NCBI RefSeq assembly: GCF_009768975.1
Contig: NZ_CP035733.1
Span: 2,772,001-2,836,000 of the forward strand
Direction of reading: 5' to 3'
DNA length: 64,000 nucleotides
Source of the DNA: Sphingorhabdus lacus
GTDB lineage: Bacteria > Pseudomonadota > Alphaproteobacteria > Sphingomonadales > Sphingomonadaceae
A model generated the notes under the pieces. It did no database searches and was not told where the DNA came from. It saw nothing but the letters and a program-made list of their open reading frames with translations. The translations under genes were made by a program, and so were the position numbers. Shown in pieces: positions 8,843 to 17,557 of this stretch (its first letter is position 1; the number at the start of each line of letters is the position of its first letter).

Positions 8843-10618
8843 ATGAATTTTGGGGCGCAATCTGGTCGCGAGACAATGCCGGTTCGGCTGCTGGCGCTAT
8901 TATGGCTTTTGGTAAGCGCCGCTTTGATCTGGTCGAGCTGGCCACAGATCGGCACTTTGGCGGGATGGGACCCGGATGATGCCCTGCGGCTTGTGCAGTT
9001 GCGCGATTTCCTGAACGGTCAAAGCTGGTTTGATACCACCCAATACCGCATGAACCGTCCCGACGGTGCACCCATGCACTGGTCGCGGCTGGTCGAAGTA
9101 CCGCTGGCGTTACTCATCCTGATTCTTCGTCCGCTGACGGGGCAGATGTGGGCAGAGATTCTTGCCGGGATTGCGGTTCCCTTACTGCTGCTCGGCTGGA
9201 TCAGCTACATGCTTGCAGGGATCGCAACGAAAATCGCGTCGCGCGAAGCGGGCGTGGCGGCGGCGCTGATCACGCTGTCGTCGGGTGCCTTGCTCTTGCA
9301 GCTTCGGCCCATGCGCATCGACCATCATGGCTGGCAGATTGCCATGGCCGTTCTTGCCCTCTCGACCCTATTCCGGACCGACGTGCGAAGGGCGGGCATA
9401 GTGCTGGGTCTCGCTCTGGCGGTGTGGTTGCATATCTCGCTGGAAGGCGCGCCAATGACGGCGGCCTTTTTCCTGTTTCTCGGCATCGGCTGGGTGCGGG
9501 GATCCGCCGTGCAGGGGCGGCTTTTCTGGACAATTACCAGCTTTGCCGTCTGCACCGTGCTGCTCTTCTTCGGAACACAGGCGCAGGGTCTTTACGCCGC
9601 CACTTATTGCGACACGATCTCGCCGCCTCATATGTTTGGCATAGCCAGTGCCGCGCTCGTCATGGTCCCTGCGACTTATGTACATCCGGACCGTTGGGAA
9701 ATACGGCTTGGCGCGGCGGCTTTGGCCGGGGGTCTGGCGCTTGCCCTGTTGCTGGCGATGGCGCCCCAATGTGTCGGCGGTGCCTTCGGTGGAATGGACC
9801 CGCTGGTCCGCACCTATTGGTATAGCAACGTCACCGAAGGCTTGCCCATCTGGCACCAGCCATGGCGTGTCGCGCTGAACCTGTCGGCCGGTCTGGTGGC
9901 CGGCGCAATCAGCTGGTTCCTTTTGAGCGCCCGTTTACGGGGTGACGCCCGGCGTCAGCTTTTGACCATCGGCTTTTTCGTCTTCTTCGGCGTGCTGCTG
10001 TCCTTGCTAGTTGTCCGCACCATTTCGGTCGCAACCGCATTCGCCATTCCAGTGACTGCGAGCTTCATCGCCGTGCTCTTCCGCGCCTATCGCCAAGCTA
10101 AAATTCCAGCCCGCAGAATCGGTCTGATCGCTGCGATCCTTATCCTTCTGGTTCCGGGAGCTGCAATATCCTCGCTGGTCAAGGCCTTGCCGGACGGCGG
10201 GAATGTGAGCACGGCCAAGGCCAAAACCAAGGCTGCTGATGTGCTGTGCCAGTCGGCGCTCTCCATCCGGTCGCTTGGCTCGCTTCCCAAAGGGAATTTC
10301 CTTTCGACCTTCGACATGGGCCCGACCATATTGGCGCAAACACCGCATAGCGTCCTTGCCAGCAGCCATCATCGTAACGAGCAGGCGATGCACGACCATA
10401 TCCAGATATTCCGGTCATCGCCCGATGCTGCCCATCAATTGCTGAAGGCCCGCGGCATCAATTATCTTGCCCTATGCCCAGCAGAAACCGAACTGGCCAT
10501 TTATGCCCGCAAGGATCCGGGTGGATTATGGGCGCAGATGGCCAAGGGCAAGATTCCGGCTTGGCTCGAGCCGCTGGGATCGCGGGGCGAGGGTATCAAG
10601 GTCTGGCGTGTGCGCTAA
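8843..10618 (+). CDS. Polytopic membrane protein resembling STT3/PglB-type GT-C glycosyltransferases
   Basis: 591 residues with roughly a dozen hydrophobic segments. Near the N-terminus GWDPDDALRLVQLRDFL supplies an acidic DxDD loop after the first helix, followed by RMNRPDGAPMHWSRL, resembling the PDGTP..W(P/S)xL segment of oligosaccharyltransferases. Further on, RPMRIDHHGWQ matches the DHH(x)xE-type loop of STT3/AglB. The C-terminal about 130 residues form a soluble domain. I infer a GT-C enzyme that uses a polyprenyl-phosphate-linked donor on the outer face of the inner membrane. Database names for relatives may be misleading (I recall AcrB-like labels). An internal ATG at 8876 is an alternative start. 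Last gene of the 5.4-10.6 kb group. Confidence 0.6.
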   Translation: MNFGAQSGRETMPVRLLALLWLLVSAALIWSSWPQIGTLAGWDPDDALRLVQLRDFLNGQSWFDTTQYRMNRPDGAPMHWSRLVEVPLALLILILRPLTGQMWAEILAGIAVPLLLLGWISYMLAGIATKIASREAGVAAALITLSSGALLLQLRPMRIDHHGWQIAMAVLALSTLFRTDVRRAGIVLGLALAVWLHISLEGAPMTAAFFLFLGIGWVRGSAVQGRLFWTITSFAVCTVLLFFGTQAQGLYAATYCDTISPPHMFGIASAALVMVPATYVHPDRWEIRLGAAALAGGLALALLLAMAPQCVGGAFGGMDPLVRTYWYSNVTEGLPIWHQPWRVALNLSAGLVAGAISWFLLSARLRGDARRQLLTIGFFVFFGVLLSLLVVRTISVATAFAIPVTASFIAVLFRAYRQAKIPARRIGLIAAILILLVPGAAISSLVKALPDGGNVSTAKAKTKAADVLCQSALSIRSLGSLPKGNFLSTFDMGPTILAQTPHSVLASSHHRNEQAMHDHIQIFRSSPDAAHQLLKARGINYLALCPAETELAIYARKDPGGLWAQMAKGKIPAWLEPLGSRGEGIKVWRVR

Positions 10619-10629
10619 CCTTGCGCCTT

Positions 10630-11391
10630 TCAAAGGTGCATGAAATCGCGATCAAAGCTTTTCAAATGGCCCCCCCCATCGACAAAAATAGTCTGCCCCG
10701 TGACATCAGTCGCCCGCGCGAGATACAGCACGGTTTCGGCCACCGCAGTAGGCGATGGCAAGGCTCCCAAAGGCATCATCTGGGCAAGGCGATCCTCTAG
10801 CACCGCATCATAATCATCCGTTGAAATGACAAGACCGGGGGCAACGCCGTTCACCCGTGCTGCAGATCCGAAAGATGCGGCCATCGACCGGACCGACGCC
10901 GCCAGCGCCTGTTTGGACAATGTGTAGCTGACCTGGTCGCCATGCGGATTGGTGATGCGCTGGTCGAGAATGTGGATAATAGCGGGTCGCGGGCCGCCAA
11001 CTGCCGCCTGCGCAACTTCCTTTGCCAAAAGCAGCGGCGTGAACAGGTTCAGCCGGAAATGCGCTTCCAGCGTATCGACATCCATGCCGTGCCAGTCATC
11101 CTGCCCGAACATGGCAGCGTTATTGACCAGCAAATCAACAGGTCGACCGAAATGTGCGGTCACTTCGCTGACCAGCTTCCCTGCATTTTCAGGGTTTCCA
11201 AGGTCGCATGTGAACGCATGCCATTCACTGTTCTGCTCGGCTATTATCTGGAGCAGGTCCGCATCGGGTGCCTTGTCGACATGGCTGACAAGTGCAAGGG
11301 CATAGCCCGCCTTCGCCAATGTTTTGGCAATTTCCGCGCCCAAGCGGCGCTTGCCGCCCGTGACTAATGCGAGCGGCGCCTGTGTTGTCAC
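10630..11391 (-). CDS. SDR family oxidoreductase, pteridine-reductase (FolM/PTR1)-like
   Basis: 253 residues from a GTG start that overlaps the folB stop (GTGA). The nucleotide-binding loop is VTGGKRRLGAEIAKTLA, the TGxxxRLG form seen in pteridine reductases rather than the common TGxxxGIG. NNAAMFG follows, and the catalytic motif is YTLSKQAL (YxxxK). The coupling with folB supports a role in reducing dihydromonapterin or dihydrobiopterin-type substrates in pterin/folate metabolism. Substrate specificity is inferred, not shown. Confidence 0.8.
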   Translation of the reverse strand: MTTQAPLALVTGGKRRLGAEIAKTLAKAGYALALVSHVDKAPDADLLQIIAEQNSEWHAFTCDLGNPENAGKLVSEVTAHFGRPVDLLVNNAAMFGQDDWHGMDVDTLEAHFRLNLFTPLLLAKEVAQAAVGGPRPAIIHILDQRITNPHGDQVSYTLSKQALAASVRSMAASFGSAARVNGVAPGLVISTDDYDAVLEDRLAQMMPLGALPSPTAVAETVLYLARATDVTGQTIFVDGGGHLKSFDRDFMHL

Positions 11392-11756
11392 TTGCGGCTC
11401 CGTGCCATTGTAATGCCGATGGCTTCACCGTCTTCGGCAATCGCCAGCTTCACTATCTTGACGCTGATATGGCTGATCCGCGCATCATCATCGAACAGTT
11501 TTTCGATGATGTGATCGGCAACCGCTTCGATCAAGGTGAAATGGACGCCCTCGGGAAGGTGCGTCGCCGCCTCCTTCAACGTCATATAGTTTTTCGATGC
11601 GTCGAGCGGAGTATCGGGTGTGTAGCGATCGGCAATATCGAGCGTCGCGCTGATCGAGATTTTCAGCGGCTGCGGCAGATGCGTTTCCTGACTGTAAATG
11701 CCCGTCAGGACATTGACGACAAGATCATGCACTTCAAGTATGAGGGAGTCGGCCAT
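11388..11756 (-). CDS. folB: Dihydroneopterin aldolase family protein
   Basis: 122 residues from ATG 11756. The frame is open upstream, but that extension runs into the preceding methylase gene and is Arg-rich. Family features are LEVHDLVVNVLTGIYSQE at the N-terminus and HFTLIEAVADHIIEKLF near residue 80, which provides the conserved Glu/Ala/Val pattern of the FolB tunnel fold. The enzyme cleaves (or epimerises) dihydroneopterin in folate synthesis. It starts 8 bp after the end of the methylase and overlaps the SDR gene. Confidence 0.88.
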   Translation of the reverse strand: MADSLILEVHDLVVNVLTGIYSQETHLPQPLKISISATLDIADRYTPDTPLDASKNYMTLKEAATHLPEGVHFTLIEAVADHIIEKLFDDDARISHISVKIVKLAIAEDGEAIGITMARSRK

Positions 11757-11764
11757 AATGCTCC

Positions 11765-12643
11765 TTATTGCGACCAGCGCGCGAATATTGCAGTGGGCAG
11801 CAACAGGCCGCGTGCCTGCTCCCGGACGGCGAGTTCTCCGAACTCCACCTTGCCGCCCAAATCCGCGAAATGGGAATTCAACAAACCGCCTAGTGCGAGT
11901 GCCGACATGCGTACCGCGTAGACTGTCAGGAACAGGAATCGCGAATCTCGGTCGAGCAATTTGCGGCAATTGGCGATCAGACCCGGCAAATCTTCCTCAA
12001 GCCGCCAGACTTCTCCTTCGGGTCCGCGTCCATATTTGGGCGGGTCCAGCAATATGCCATCATAGCGCTTTTCCCGTCGGACCTCGCGCGCCACGAATTT
12101 TGCCGCGTCATCGACAATCCAGCGGATCGGACGATCGCTCATACCCGACATTTCCGCATTGGCGCGGGCCTGCGCGACGGACTTCTTCGATGCATCGACA
12201 TGCACCATTTGGGCACCTGCGGCGGATAATGCCAAGGTTCCGACACCGGTATAGCCAAACAGGTTCATCGCCACCGGATCCGCAACGCCCGCAATCTCGC
12301 CCCGCATCCAGCGCCACACAGGGTCCATATCGGGGAAGAACCCAAGGTGCCGAAAGGGCGTGCATTGCGCGTTGAAGGTGACTTCGTCATTCCAGACGAG
12401 CGGCCAGCCGTCCATGGGAACCGGACGGTTATTGTACCACCGCCCGCCGCCATCTTCGTCGGAACCGGGTACAAATTCGGCGTCCGCATCCCATTCCTCC
12501 ATCGCCGGGGCCCACATGGCTTGTGGTTCGGGACGGATGAAACGGCGGTCGCCGTAGCTTTCATATTTCCGGCCATTACCGCTGTCGATCAGGGTATAAT
12601 CCGGACGCGGTTCGCTGATCAGGGTGACGAAATGAGGCTCCAT
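11765..12643 (-). CDS. Class I SAM-dependent methyltransferase, RlmI/RlmK-like
   Basis: 292 residues from ATG 12643; the longer frame would overlap thrC. The SAM-binding region is MNLFGYTGVGTLALSAAGA, followed by VDASKKSVAQARANAEMSG and the catalytic IV motif LLDPPKYGRG. This pattern is typical of 23S rRNA m5C/m7G methylases of the RlmI/RlmK type. Unlike E. coli RlmI (about 396 residues) there is no N-terminal PUA domain, so the target RNA may differ. It lies 31 bp after thrC and 8 bp before folB in one minus-strand run. Confidence 0.82.
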   Translation of the reverse strand: MEPHFVTLISEPRPDYTLIDSGNGRKYESYGDRRFIRPEPQAMWAPAMEEWDADAEFVPGSDEDGGGRWYNNRPVPMDGWPLVWNDEVTFNAQCTPFRHLGFFPDMDPVWRWMRGEIAGVADPVAMNLFGYTGVGTLALSAAGAQMVHVDASKKSVAQARANAEMSGMSDRPIRWIVDDAAKFVAREVRREKRYDGILLDPPKYGRGPEGEVWRLEEDLPGLIANCRKLLDRDSRFLFLTVYAVRMSALALGGLLNSHFADLGGKVEFGELAVREQARGLLLPTAIFARWSQ

Positions 12644-12674
12644 GACAGGCGCTATTGTGTGTTCAGGCCAAAGG

Positions 12675-14081
12675 TCATCGCACAGCCTTGGCAAGGACAT
12701 AGTCCCGCACCGCGTCATAATCGCCCGGCAAAATGTCAAACCGCTCTTCGCGTTCAAACAGATTGGCAAGGCGCTGGGGAAGGGCAGGGCGAACACCCGT
12801 GGCCCGTTCCACTGCGTTGCGGAACTTTGCCGGATGCGCGGTGGCCAGGGTCACTACCGGAATGTGCGGGGCGATCATCTCGGCCCGCGCGGCGTGCAGC
12901 GCGATACCAGTGTGCGGATCGAGCACTTCCCCGCAATGTTCATAGGCCCAGCGCATTGCCAGCGCCATATCATCCGCATCAGCCCGTGCGCTGATGAAAA
13001 TATCGCCCTCGGACCGCATTTCGGGACCGATCTGCATTTGGCCGCTGGCTTCAAACGCCTTCATCCGCGCCAATGTAGCCGCGCCATTGCGCCCTTCGAG
13101 ATCGAACAGCAGGCGTTCGAAATTGCTCGACACCTGAATGTCCATGGAAGGAGCTGCGGTCGGCGTGACGCCCGAAACCGAATAATCGCCATTGGCCAAG
13201 GCGCGGTGCAATATGTCATTTACATTGGTGGCAACGATCAGCCGTTCGATCGGCAAACCCATTTGCGCGGCGACATAGCCTGCAAAAACGTCCCCGAAAT
13301 TTCCGGTTGGAACCGAGAAGGCAATTGTCCGGTCTGGCGAACCGAGGCGTAAGGCGGCGGCGAAATAATAGACCACTTGCGCCATCAACCGGGCCCAGTT
13401 GATTGAGTTAACCGCCGATAACGTCAGTGGCCCATTGACGTCGCGGTCACCAAACATGCGTTTCACCATGGCCTGTGCATCGTCAAAGCTGCCTTCAATG
13501 GCGATATTATGCACATTGGGGGCAAGGATGGTCGTCATCTGTCGGCGCTGCACATCCGATACCCTGTCGTGCGGGTGCAGCATGAAAATCTCAATCTGGT
13601 CGCGTCCGGCCACGGCATCAATGGCCGCGGAGCCGGTATCGCCCGACGTCGCCCCGACAATCGTCAGCTTCTTGTCGGTTCCCGACAGGAATCGCTCGAA
13701 CAATTGGCCCAGCAACTGCAGCGCGACATCCTTGAACGCCAATGTGGGGCCGTGAAAAAGTTCGAGGAGGAAATGCTGGCTATCAAGCTGTTTCAGGGGG
13801 ACAATCGCGCTGTGCGCGAAACTGCCATAGGCGGCTTTGCACAGACCCTGCAGCTCATCTTCGCTCAGAACGCCTTGAGTGAACGGGGCCATGACACGCG
13901 CGGCAAGCGCCACATAGTCCAGCCCGCGCATGGCCTTAATCTGCTCCGGCGTGAAACGGGGCCAGTGCGTTGGCACATAGAGCCCGCCGTCGCCCGCAAG
14001 GCCGGTGAGAGTGACGCCTGCGAAATCCAGGATATCCGCATTTCCGCGTGTGCTGAAATATTCTGTGCTGTTGTTGCCCAT
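12675..14081 (-). CDS. thrC: Threonine synthase
   Basis: 468 residues from ATG 14081 (MGNNSTEYFSTRG), the length and start usual for the long-chain bacterial form. The frame opens 13 codons earlier but without family similarity. The PLP-binding segment HGPTLAFKDVALQLLGQLFE contains the Schiff-base Lys, and GATSGDTGSAAI is the phosphate-binding loop. The C-terminus has VVTLATAHPAKF. It converts O-phosphohomoserine to threonine. The gene begins 41 bp after the GMC oxidoreductase stop and is followed by an RlmI-like methylase. Confidence 0.96.
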   Translation of the reverse strand: MGNNSTEYFSTRGNADILDFAGVTLTGLAGDGGLYVPTHWPRFTPEQIKAMRGLDYVALAARVMAPFTQGVLSEDELQGLCKAAYGSFAHSAIVPLKQLDSQHFLLELFHGPTLAFKDVALQLLGQLFERFLSGTDKKLTIVGATSGDTGSAAIDAVAGRDQIEIFMLHPHDRVSDVQRRQMTTILAPNVHNIAIEGSFDDAQAMVKRMFGDRDVNGPLTLSAVNSINWARLMAQVVYYFAAALRLGSPDRTIAFSVPTGNFGDVFAGYVAAQMGLPIERLIVATNVNDILHRALANGDYSVSGVTPTAAPSMDIQVSSNFERLLFDLEGRNGAATLARMKAFEASGQMQIGPEMRSEGDIFISARADADDMALAMRWAYEHCGEVLDPHTGIALHAARAEMIAPHIPVVTLATAHPAKFRNAVERATGVRPALPQRLANLFEREERFDILPGDYDAVRDYVLAKAVR

Positions 14082-14122
14082 AGCGCGCCCGCCGTTAGCG
14101 GTGCGGGCGGCTTTCCGCAAGA

Positions 14123-15709
14123 TTATTGCAAATCGGCACGGATAAATTCGGCGGCACGCTCTCCGATCATGATACTGGGCGCATTGGTATTGCCCGAAAC
14201 CAGACGCGGCATGATGCTGGCGTCGGCAACATAGAGGCCATCGAGTCCCCGATATTTCAGCCGTGGATCGACCACGGCATCGGCATCAGGCCCCATGCGG
14301 CAGGTGCCGACAGGGTGGTAAACGGTGTCGGCGCGGCTACGGATCAGGGCATCCAGTTCGGCATCATTGTCGATGTTGACGGGGTGCCTGTCCTTGCCGC
14401 CATAGGCAGCAAGTGCCGGCGCGCTGAATATGCGGTGCATCTCGCGGACACCACGGCGCAAGGTTGCCATATCGCGCTCGTCCGTCAGAAACGCAGGATC
14501 GATTAACGGCGCCTTGCGCGCATCGGGCGAGGCAAGGCGCACCGTCCCGCGGCTTTCGGGGCGAAGGACACAGGCGTGGCAGCTAAAGCCGTGGCCTTTG
14601 ACCTTGGTGCGCCCATGGTCTTCGAGCATTGCGGGTACAAAATGATACTGGATGTCGGGAGCAGGCGCTTCGGGCGTGGAGCGCCAGAAGCCACCGGCTT
14701 CGGCGAAACAGGTGGTCAGGATGCCGGTCCGCTTGCGCCGGTGTTCGAAAAAGGCTTTCGCCATGCGGACGGTGCCGCTCAGTGAGTCGCCGAAGAAATC
14801 CTCTTTCGACGTGGTTTCGAAACTGGAGACATAATCGATATGGTCCTGCAAATCCGCACCGACCGCAGCTTTGTCGTGGACAACGTCAATGCCTAGGCTT
14901 TGCAGATGCGCCGCAGGGCCGATGCCCGAAAGCTGCAATATCTGTGGACTGCCAAAGGCGCCCGCCGAAAGGACCACTGCGCCGCGCGCACGGACCGTGC
15001 GCTTGCGGCCCCAGCCTTGCGCGATGACGACGCCGGTGGCGCGACCATTTTCGACTAAGATCTTTTCAGTAAGGGCGCCGGTGATGATTTCCATCCGGTC
15101 TCGCGCCGGTTCCACATATGCGCGGGCTGCCGTCCAGCGCTCGCCGTCTTTCTGCGTCACCTGATACAGGCCGAAGCCGTCCTGGCTTGCGCCGTTAAAG
15201 TCGGAGTTGCGGGGCAACTGCAATTCTGCTGCCGCCTCTACAAAGGCAAGGCTGCCTGCCTGTGGCCAGTGCTGGTCCATAACGGAGAGAGGTCCGCCTG
15301 CGCCATGGTAGGGGTTGGCGCCACGGGCATTGTCTTCGCACCGTTTAAAGACGGGCAGAACATCATCATAGGACCAACCGTCACAGCCGAGCTCGGCCCA
15401 ATTGTCATAGTCCCATTTATGTCCGCGAATATAGACCATCGCGTTGATGGCGCTGGACCCGCCAAGGCCCCGGCCACGCGGTTGGTAACCGGTGCGTCCG
15501 TTAAGCCCCTTTTGCGGGACAGTTTCATATTTCCAGTTAGACGCGCCGCGAATGAAGGGCATGAATCCGGGCGTTTTGACCAGCATATTATTATTGGTCC
15601 CGCCGGCTTCGATCAGGCAGACGGAATAGCGGCCGCCCTCGGACAGACGTCCGGCCACCGCGCTGCCAGCCGAGCCACCGCCAACCACGATGATGTCAAA
15701 TTCGTCCAT
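14123..15709 (-). CDS. GMC family FAD-dependent oxidoreductase (choline/alcohol dehydrogenase-like)
   Basis: 528 residues; ATG 15709 follows GGAGA. The N-terminal FAD motif is [23 protein letters not shown] signature 1 is seen in [19 protein letters not shown], and signature 2 in [15 protein letters not shown]. The C-terminal [10 protein letters not shown] and [15 protein letters not shown] supply the catalytic His/Asn region. It probably oxidises an alcohol substrate. The adjacent fatty acid hydroxylase gene suggests hydroxylated lipids or alkanols, but that is inference. Confidence 0.92.
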   Translation of the reverse strand: MDEFDIIVVGGGSAGSAVAGRLSEGGRYSVCLIEAGGTNNNMLVKTPGFMPFIRGASNWKYETVPQKGLNGRTGYQPRGRGLGGSSAINAMVYIRGHKWDYDNWAELGCDGWSYDDVLPVFKRCEDNARGANPYHGAGGPLSVMDQHWPQAGSLAFVEAAAELQLPRNSDFNGASQDGFGLYQVTQKDGERWTAARAYVEPARDRMEIITGALTEKILVENGRATGVVIAQGWGRKRTVRARGAVVLSAGAFGSPQILQLSGIGPAAHLQSLGIDVVHDKAAVGADLQDHIDYVSSFETTSKEDFFGDSLSGTVRMAKAFFEHRRKRTGILTTCFAEAGGFWRSTPEAPAPDIQYHFVPAMLEDHGRTKVKGHGFSCHACVLRPESRGTVRLASPDARKAPLIDPAFLTDERDMATLRRGVREMHRIFSAPALAAYGGKDRHPVNIDNDAELDALIRSRADTVYHPVGTCRMGPDADAVVDPRLKYRGLDGLYVADASIMPRLVSGNTNAPSIMIGERAAEFIRADLQ

Positions 15710-15773
15710 GCCATCTCCTCTTCGGGAGTGGGTTTAATCGGACGATTAACTGCTGGCAAGAGTGTAAATAAGG

Positions 15774-16676
15774 CTATTCTGCAGGCTGCTGCGTTTGCCG
15801 GTCCAGCCAGCGTTGGCGGATCGTGTCCGACGTGTCGCGGCTGTTGTCGTGGCTCCAGCCCGGTGGCCGCCACGCATAGGATAACTTATGTTTCCACGGT
15901 GCGGACCAGATGTCGCGTGCAATGCCAACCCATTCATGGAATACCGACCACAGCAGGTTGAATGTGCCGAGCTGCTTGACGATGCCATAGCGGATTTTCT
16001 CGCCTTCGACCTCTTCGGTGAAGGTGCCGAGCATCCGGTCCCAGATGATGAACACCCCGGCATAGTTGCGATCCAGGTAGCGCGGATTGGTGGCGTGGTG
16101 GACGCGGTGATGGCTCGGCGTGTTCATGATGAATTCGAACCAGCACGGAAATTTGTAGATGGCCTCGGTGTGAATCCAGAATTGGTAGATCAGGTTGATC
16201 GCGCCGACAAACAGGATCATCGCCGGATGGAATCCGATAAAGACCAGGGGTAGGCGAAAAAGAAATGTGAAGGCGAAAAAGCCGGTCCAGGTCTGCCGCA
16301 GCGCGGTCGACAGATTATAATGCTGGCTGCTGTGATGGTTGACATGTGCCGCCCAAAACCAGCGGACGCGATGCGCGGACCGGTGAAAAACATAATAGAA
16401 AAAGTCATCCAGAACGAAGCAGGCAATCCATGCCCACCAGGTCCAGGGAATGGTCGTGATGCGAAAGCCATAGCCCCACATAGCAATGGCGAACATCGTT
16501 CCGCCAAAGAGCGCGCCGGCAACCGTGCTTCCGGTGCCCAGCGCCAGCGATGTCAGCGTATCGCGCGGTTCATATTTCTCAGGCGCATTCCGGCGAACCC
16601 ACAGCATTTCCAGAATGACGAGCAGGATGAAGAAGGGAACGGCATAGTCGACAGGGCTGAACAGTTTTTCGGTCAT
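15774..16676 (-). CDS. Sterol desaturase / fatty acid hydroxylase superfamily membrane protein
   Basis: 300 residues from ATG 16676, chosen because it forms an ATGA overlap with the upstream gene. Hydrophobic N-terminal helices precede three His clusters typical of the di-iron family: HRSAHRVRWFWAAHVNHHSS, then HTEAIY, then HHRVHHATNPRYLDRNY. It likely introduces a hydroxyl group or double bond into a membrane lipid. The neighbouring GMC dehydrogenase could oxidise such a product. Substrate unknown. Confidence 0.88.
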   Translation of the reverse strand: MTEKLFSPVDYAVPFFILLVILEMLWVRRNAPEKYEPRDTLTSLALGTGSTVAGALFGGTMFAIAMWGYGFRITTIPWTWWAWIACFVLDDFFYYVFHRSAHRVRWFWAAHVNHHSSQHYNLSTALRQTWTGFFAFTFLFRLPLVFIGFHPAMILFVGAINLIYQFWIHTEAIYKFPCWFEFIMNTPSHHRVHHATNPRYLDRNYAGVFIIWDRMLGTFTEEVEGEKIRYGIVKQLGTFNLLWSVFHEWVGIARDIWSAPWKHKLSYAWRPPGWSHDNSRDTSDTIRQRWLDRQTQQPAE

Positions 16677-17083
16677 GTGCGTAAATGCCTGAGGCCCGAG
16701 GCCCAATATTGCGCTTCTTTACCAAGGTTGAGCGTGACCCGGCCAAATGTCCGTTCGCCGGTGCCGACGGTCAGGAAATTCTGGTCCAGCCGTGTCTCGC
16801 TATGGTTGTCGAGCAAGCGGCCCGCAAAATGTGCACCATGGCGGCGGACCAGCAAATGGCGGCCTTGGGCATCGCGCATCAATGCGCCGATTCCTGCCTT
16901 GTCGATGGCGATATCGACCGGATCAAATCCGCAGATGATTTCATCGGCGATGGCGCGGGCCTGCTCTTCGCTGCGGATACGGACATCGCCGCCGAGCCCC
17001 AATTTCCGCGCGAACCAGGCCAGAAACAGGATGGCTGCGACTGACCCTGCCAACTTCAATATCTCGACGACTGCCGGTGTCAT
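16673..17083 (-). CDS. Conserved-looking small membrane-anchored protein, function unknown
   Basis: 136 residues. A single hydrophobic segment (about 7-24) is followed by a soluble region with EEQARAIADEIICGFDPVDIAIDKAG and a His/Arg-rich part. I do not recognise a named domain. It overlaps both neighbours by ATGA (upstream DUF442 phosphatase at 17080-17083, downstream hydroxylase at 16673-16676), so it is tightly coupled and probably functions with the hydroxylase. Confidence 0.7.
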   Translation of the reverse strand: MTPAVVEILKLAGSVAAILFLAWFARKLGLGGDVRIRSEEQARAIADEIICGFDPVDIAIDKAGIGALMRDAQGRHLLVRRHGAHFAGRLLDNHSETRLDQNFLTVGTGERTFGRVTLNLGKEAQYWASGLRHLRT

Positions 17084-17511
17084 GAAGCGCGACCGCGGAC
17101 CATATCCATCATCGCCGTCACGGGCGACAGATCATATCCTGCATCCGCCGCCTGTTCGCTCAAGACGGCGGGATGGTCGCCGCGGGACGCCCGGGCGAGG
17201 GCCCATAGCAAAGTTGAACGCGTGCCGGACCGGCAATAAGCAAGCACCTTGCCTTCGGCCTTTTCCAGCGCATCCGCCATGGCGGTGACCTGCCATTCGG
17301 CAAAACCTGCATGTGTCACCGGGATCGCTACATAGGCAAGCCCTGCCGCATTGGCAGCGGCTTCGACGTCGGCACCGGGTGTCTGGTCGGCAGACTCATC
17401 CTCCGGCCGGTTGTTGATGATAAGGGTAACGCCCAAAGCCGCCGCTTCGCTGACGTCGGCGACGCCAATTTGCGGGGCTACATAGATTATATCGGTCAAT
17501 TTTCTGAACAT
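17080..17511 (-). CDS. TIGR01244 / DUF442 family phosphatase-like protein
   Basis: 143 residues from ATG 17511 (MFRKLTDIIYVAPQ); ATG 17523 is an alternative four codons upstream. The family pattern is plain: YVAPQIGVADV, then LIINNRPEDE, and the active-site loop YCRSGTRST. Members resemble dual-specificity phosphatases or rhodaneses, and some are fused to beta-lactamase-like persulfide dioxygenases in sulfide oxidation. No such partner is adjacent here. First gene of the run that continues with 16673-17083 and the hydroxylase. Confidence 0.85.
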   Translation of the reverse strand: MFRKLTDIIYVAPQIGVADVSEAAALGVTLIINNRPEDESADQTPGADVEAAANAAGLAYVAIPVTHAGFAEWQVTAMADALEKAEGKVLAYCRSGTRSTLLWALARASRGDHPAVLSEQAADAGYDLSPVTAMMDMVRGRAS

Positions 17512-17557
17512 GGTTCGATCCATATTTTAATCGCGCATTTAGCACAAGCGGCCTGCA

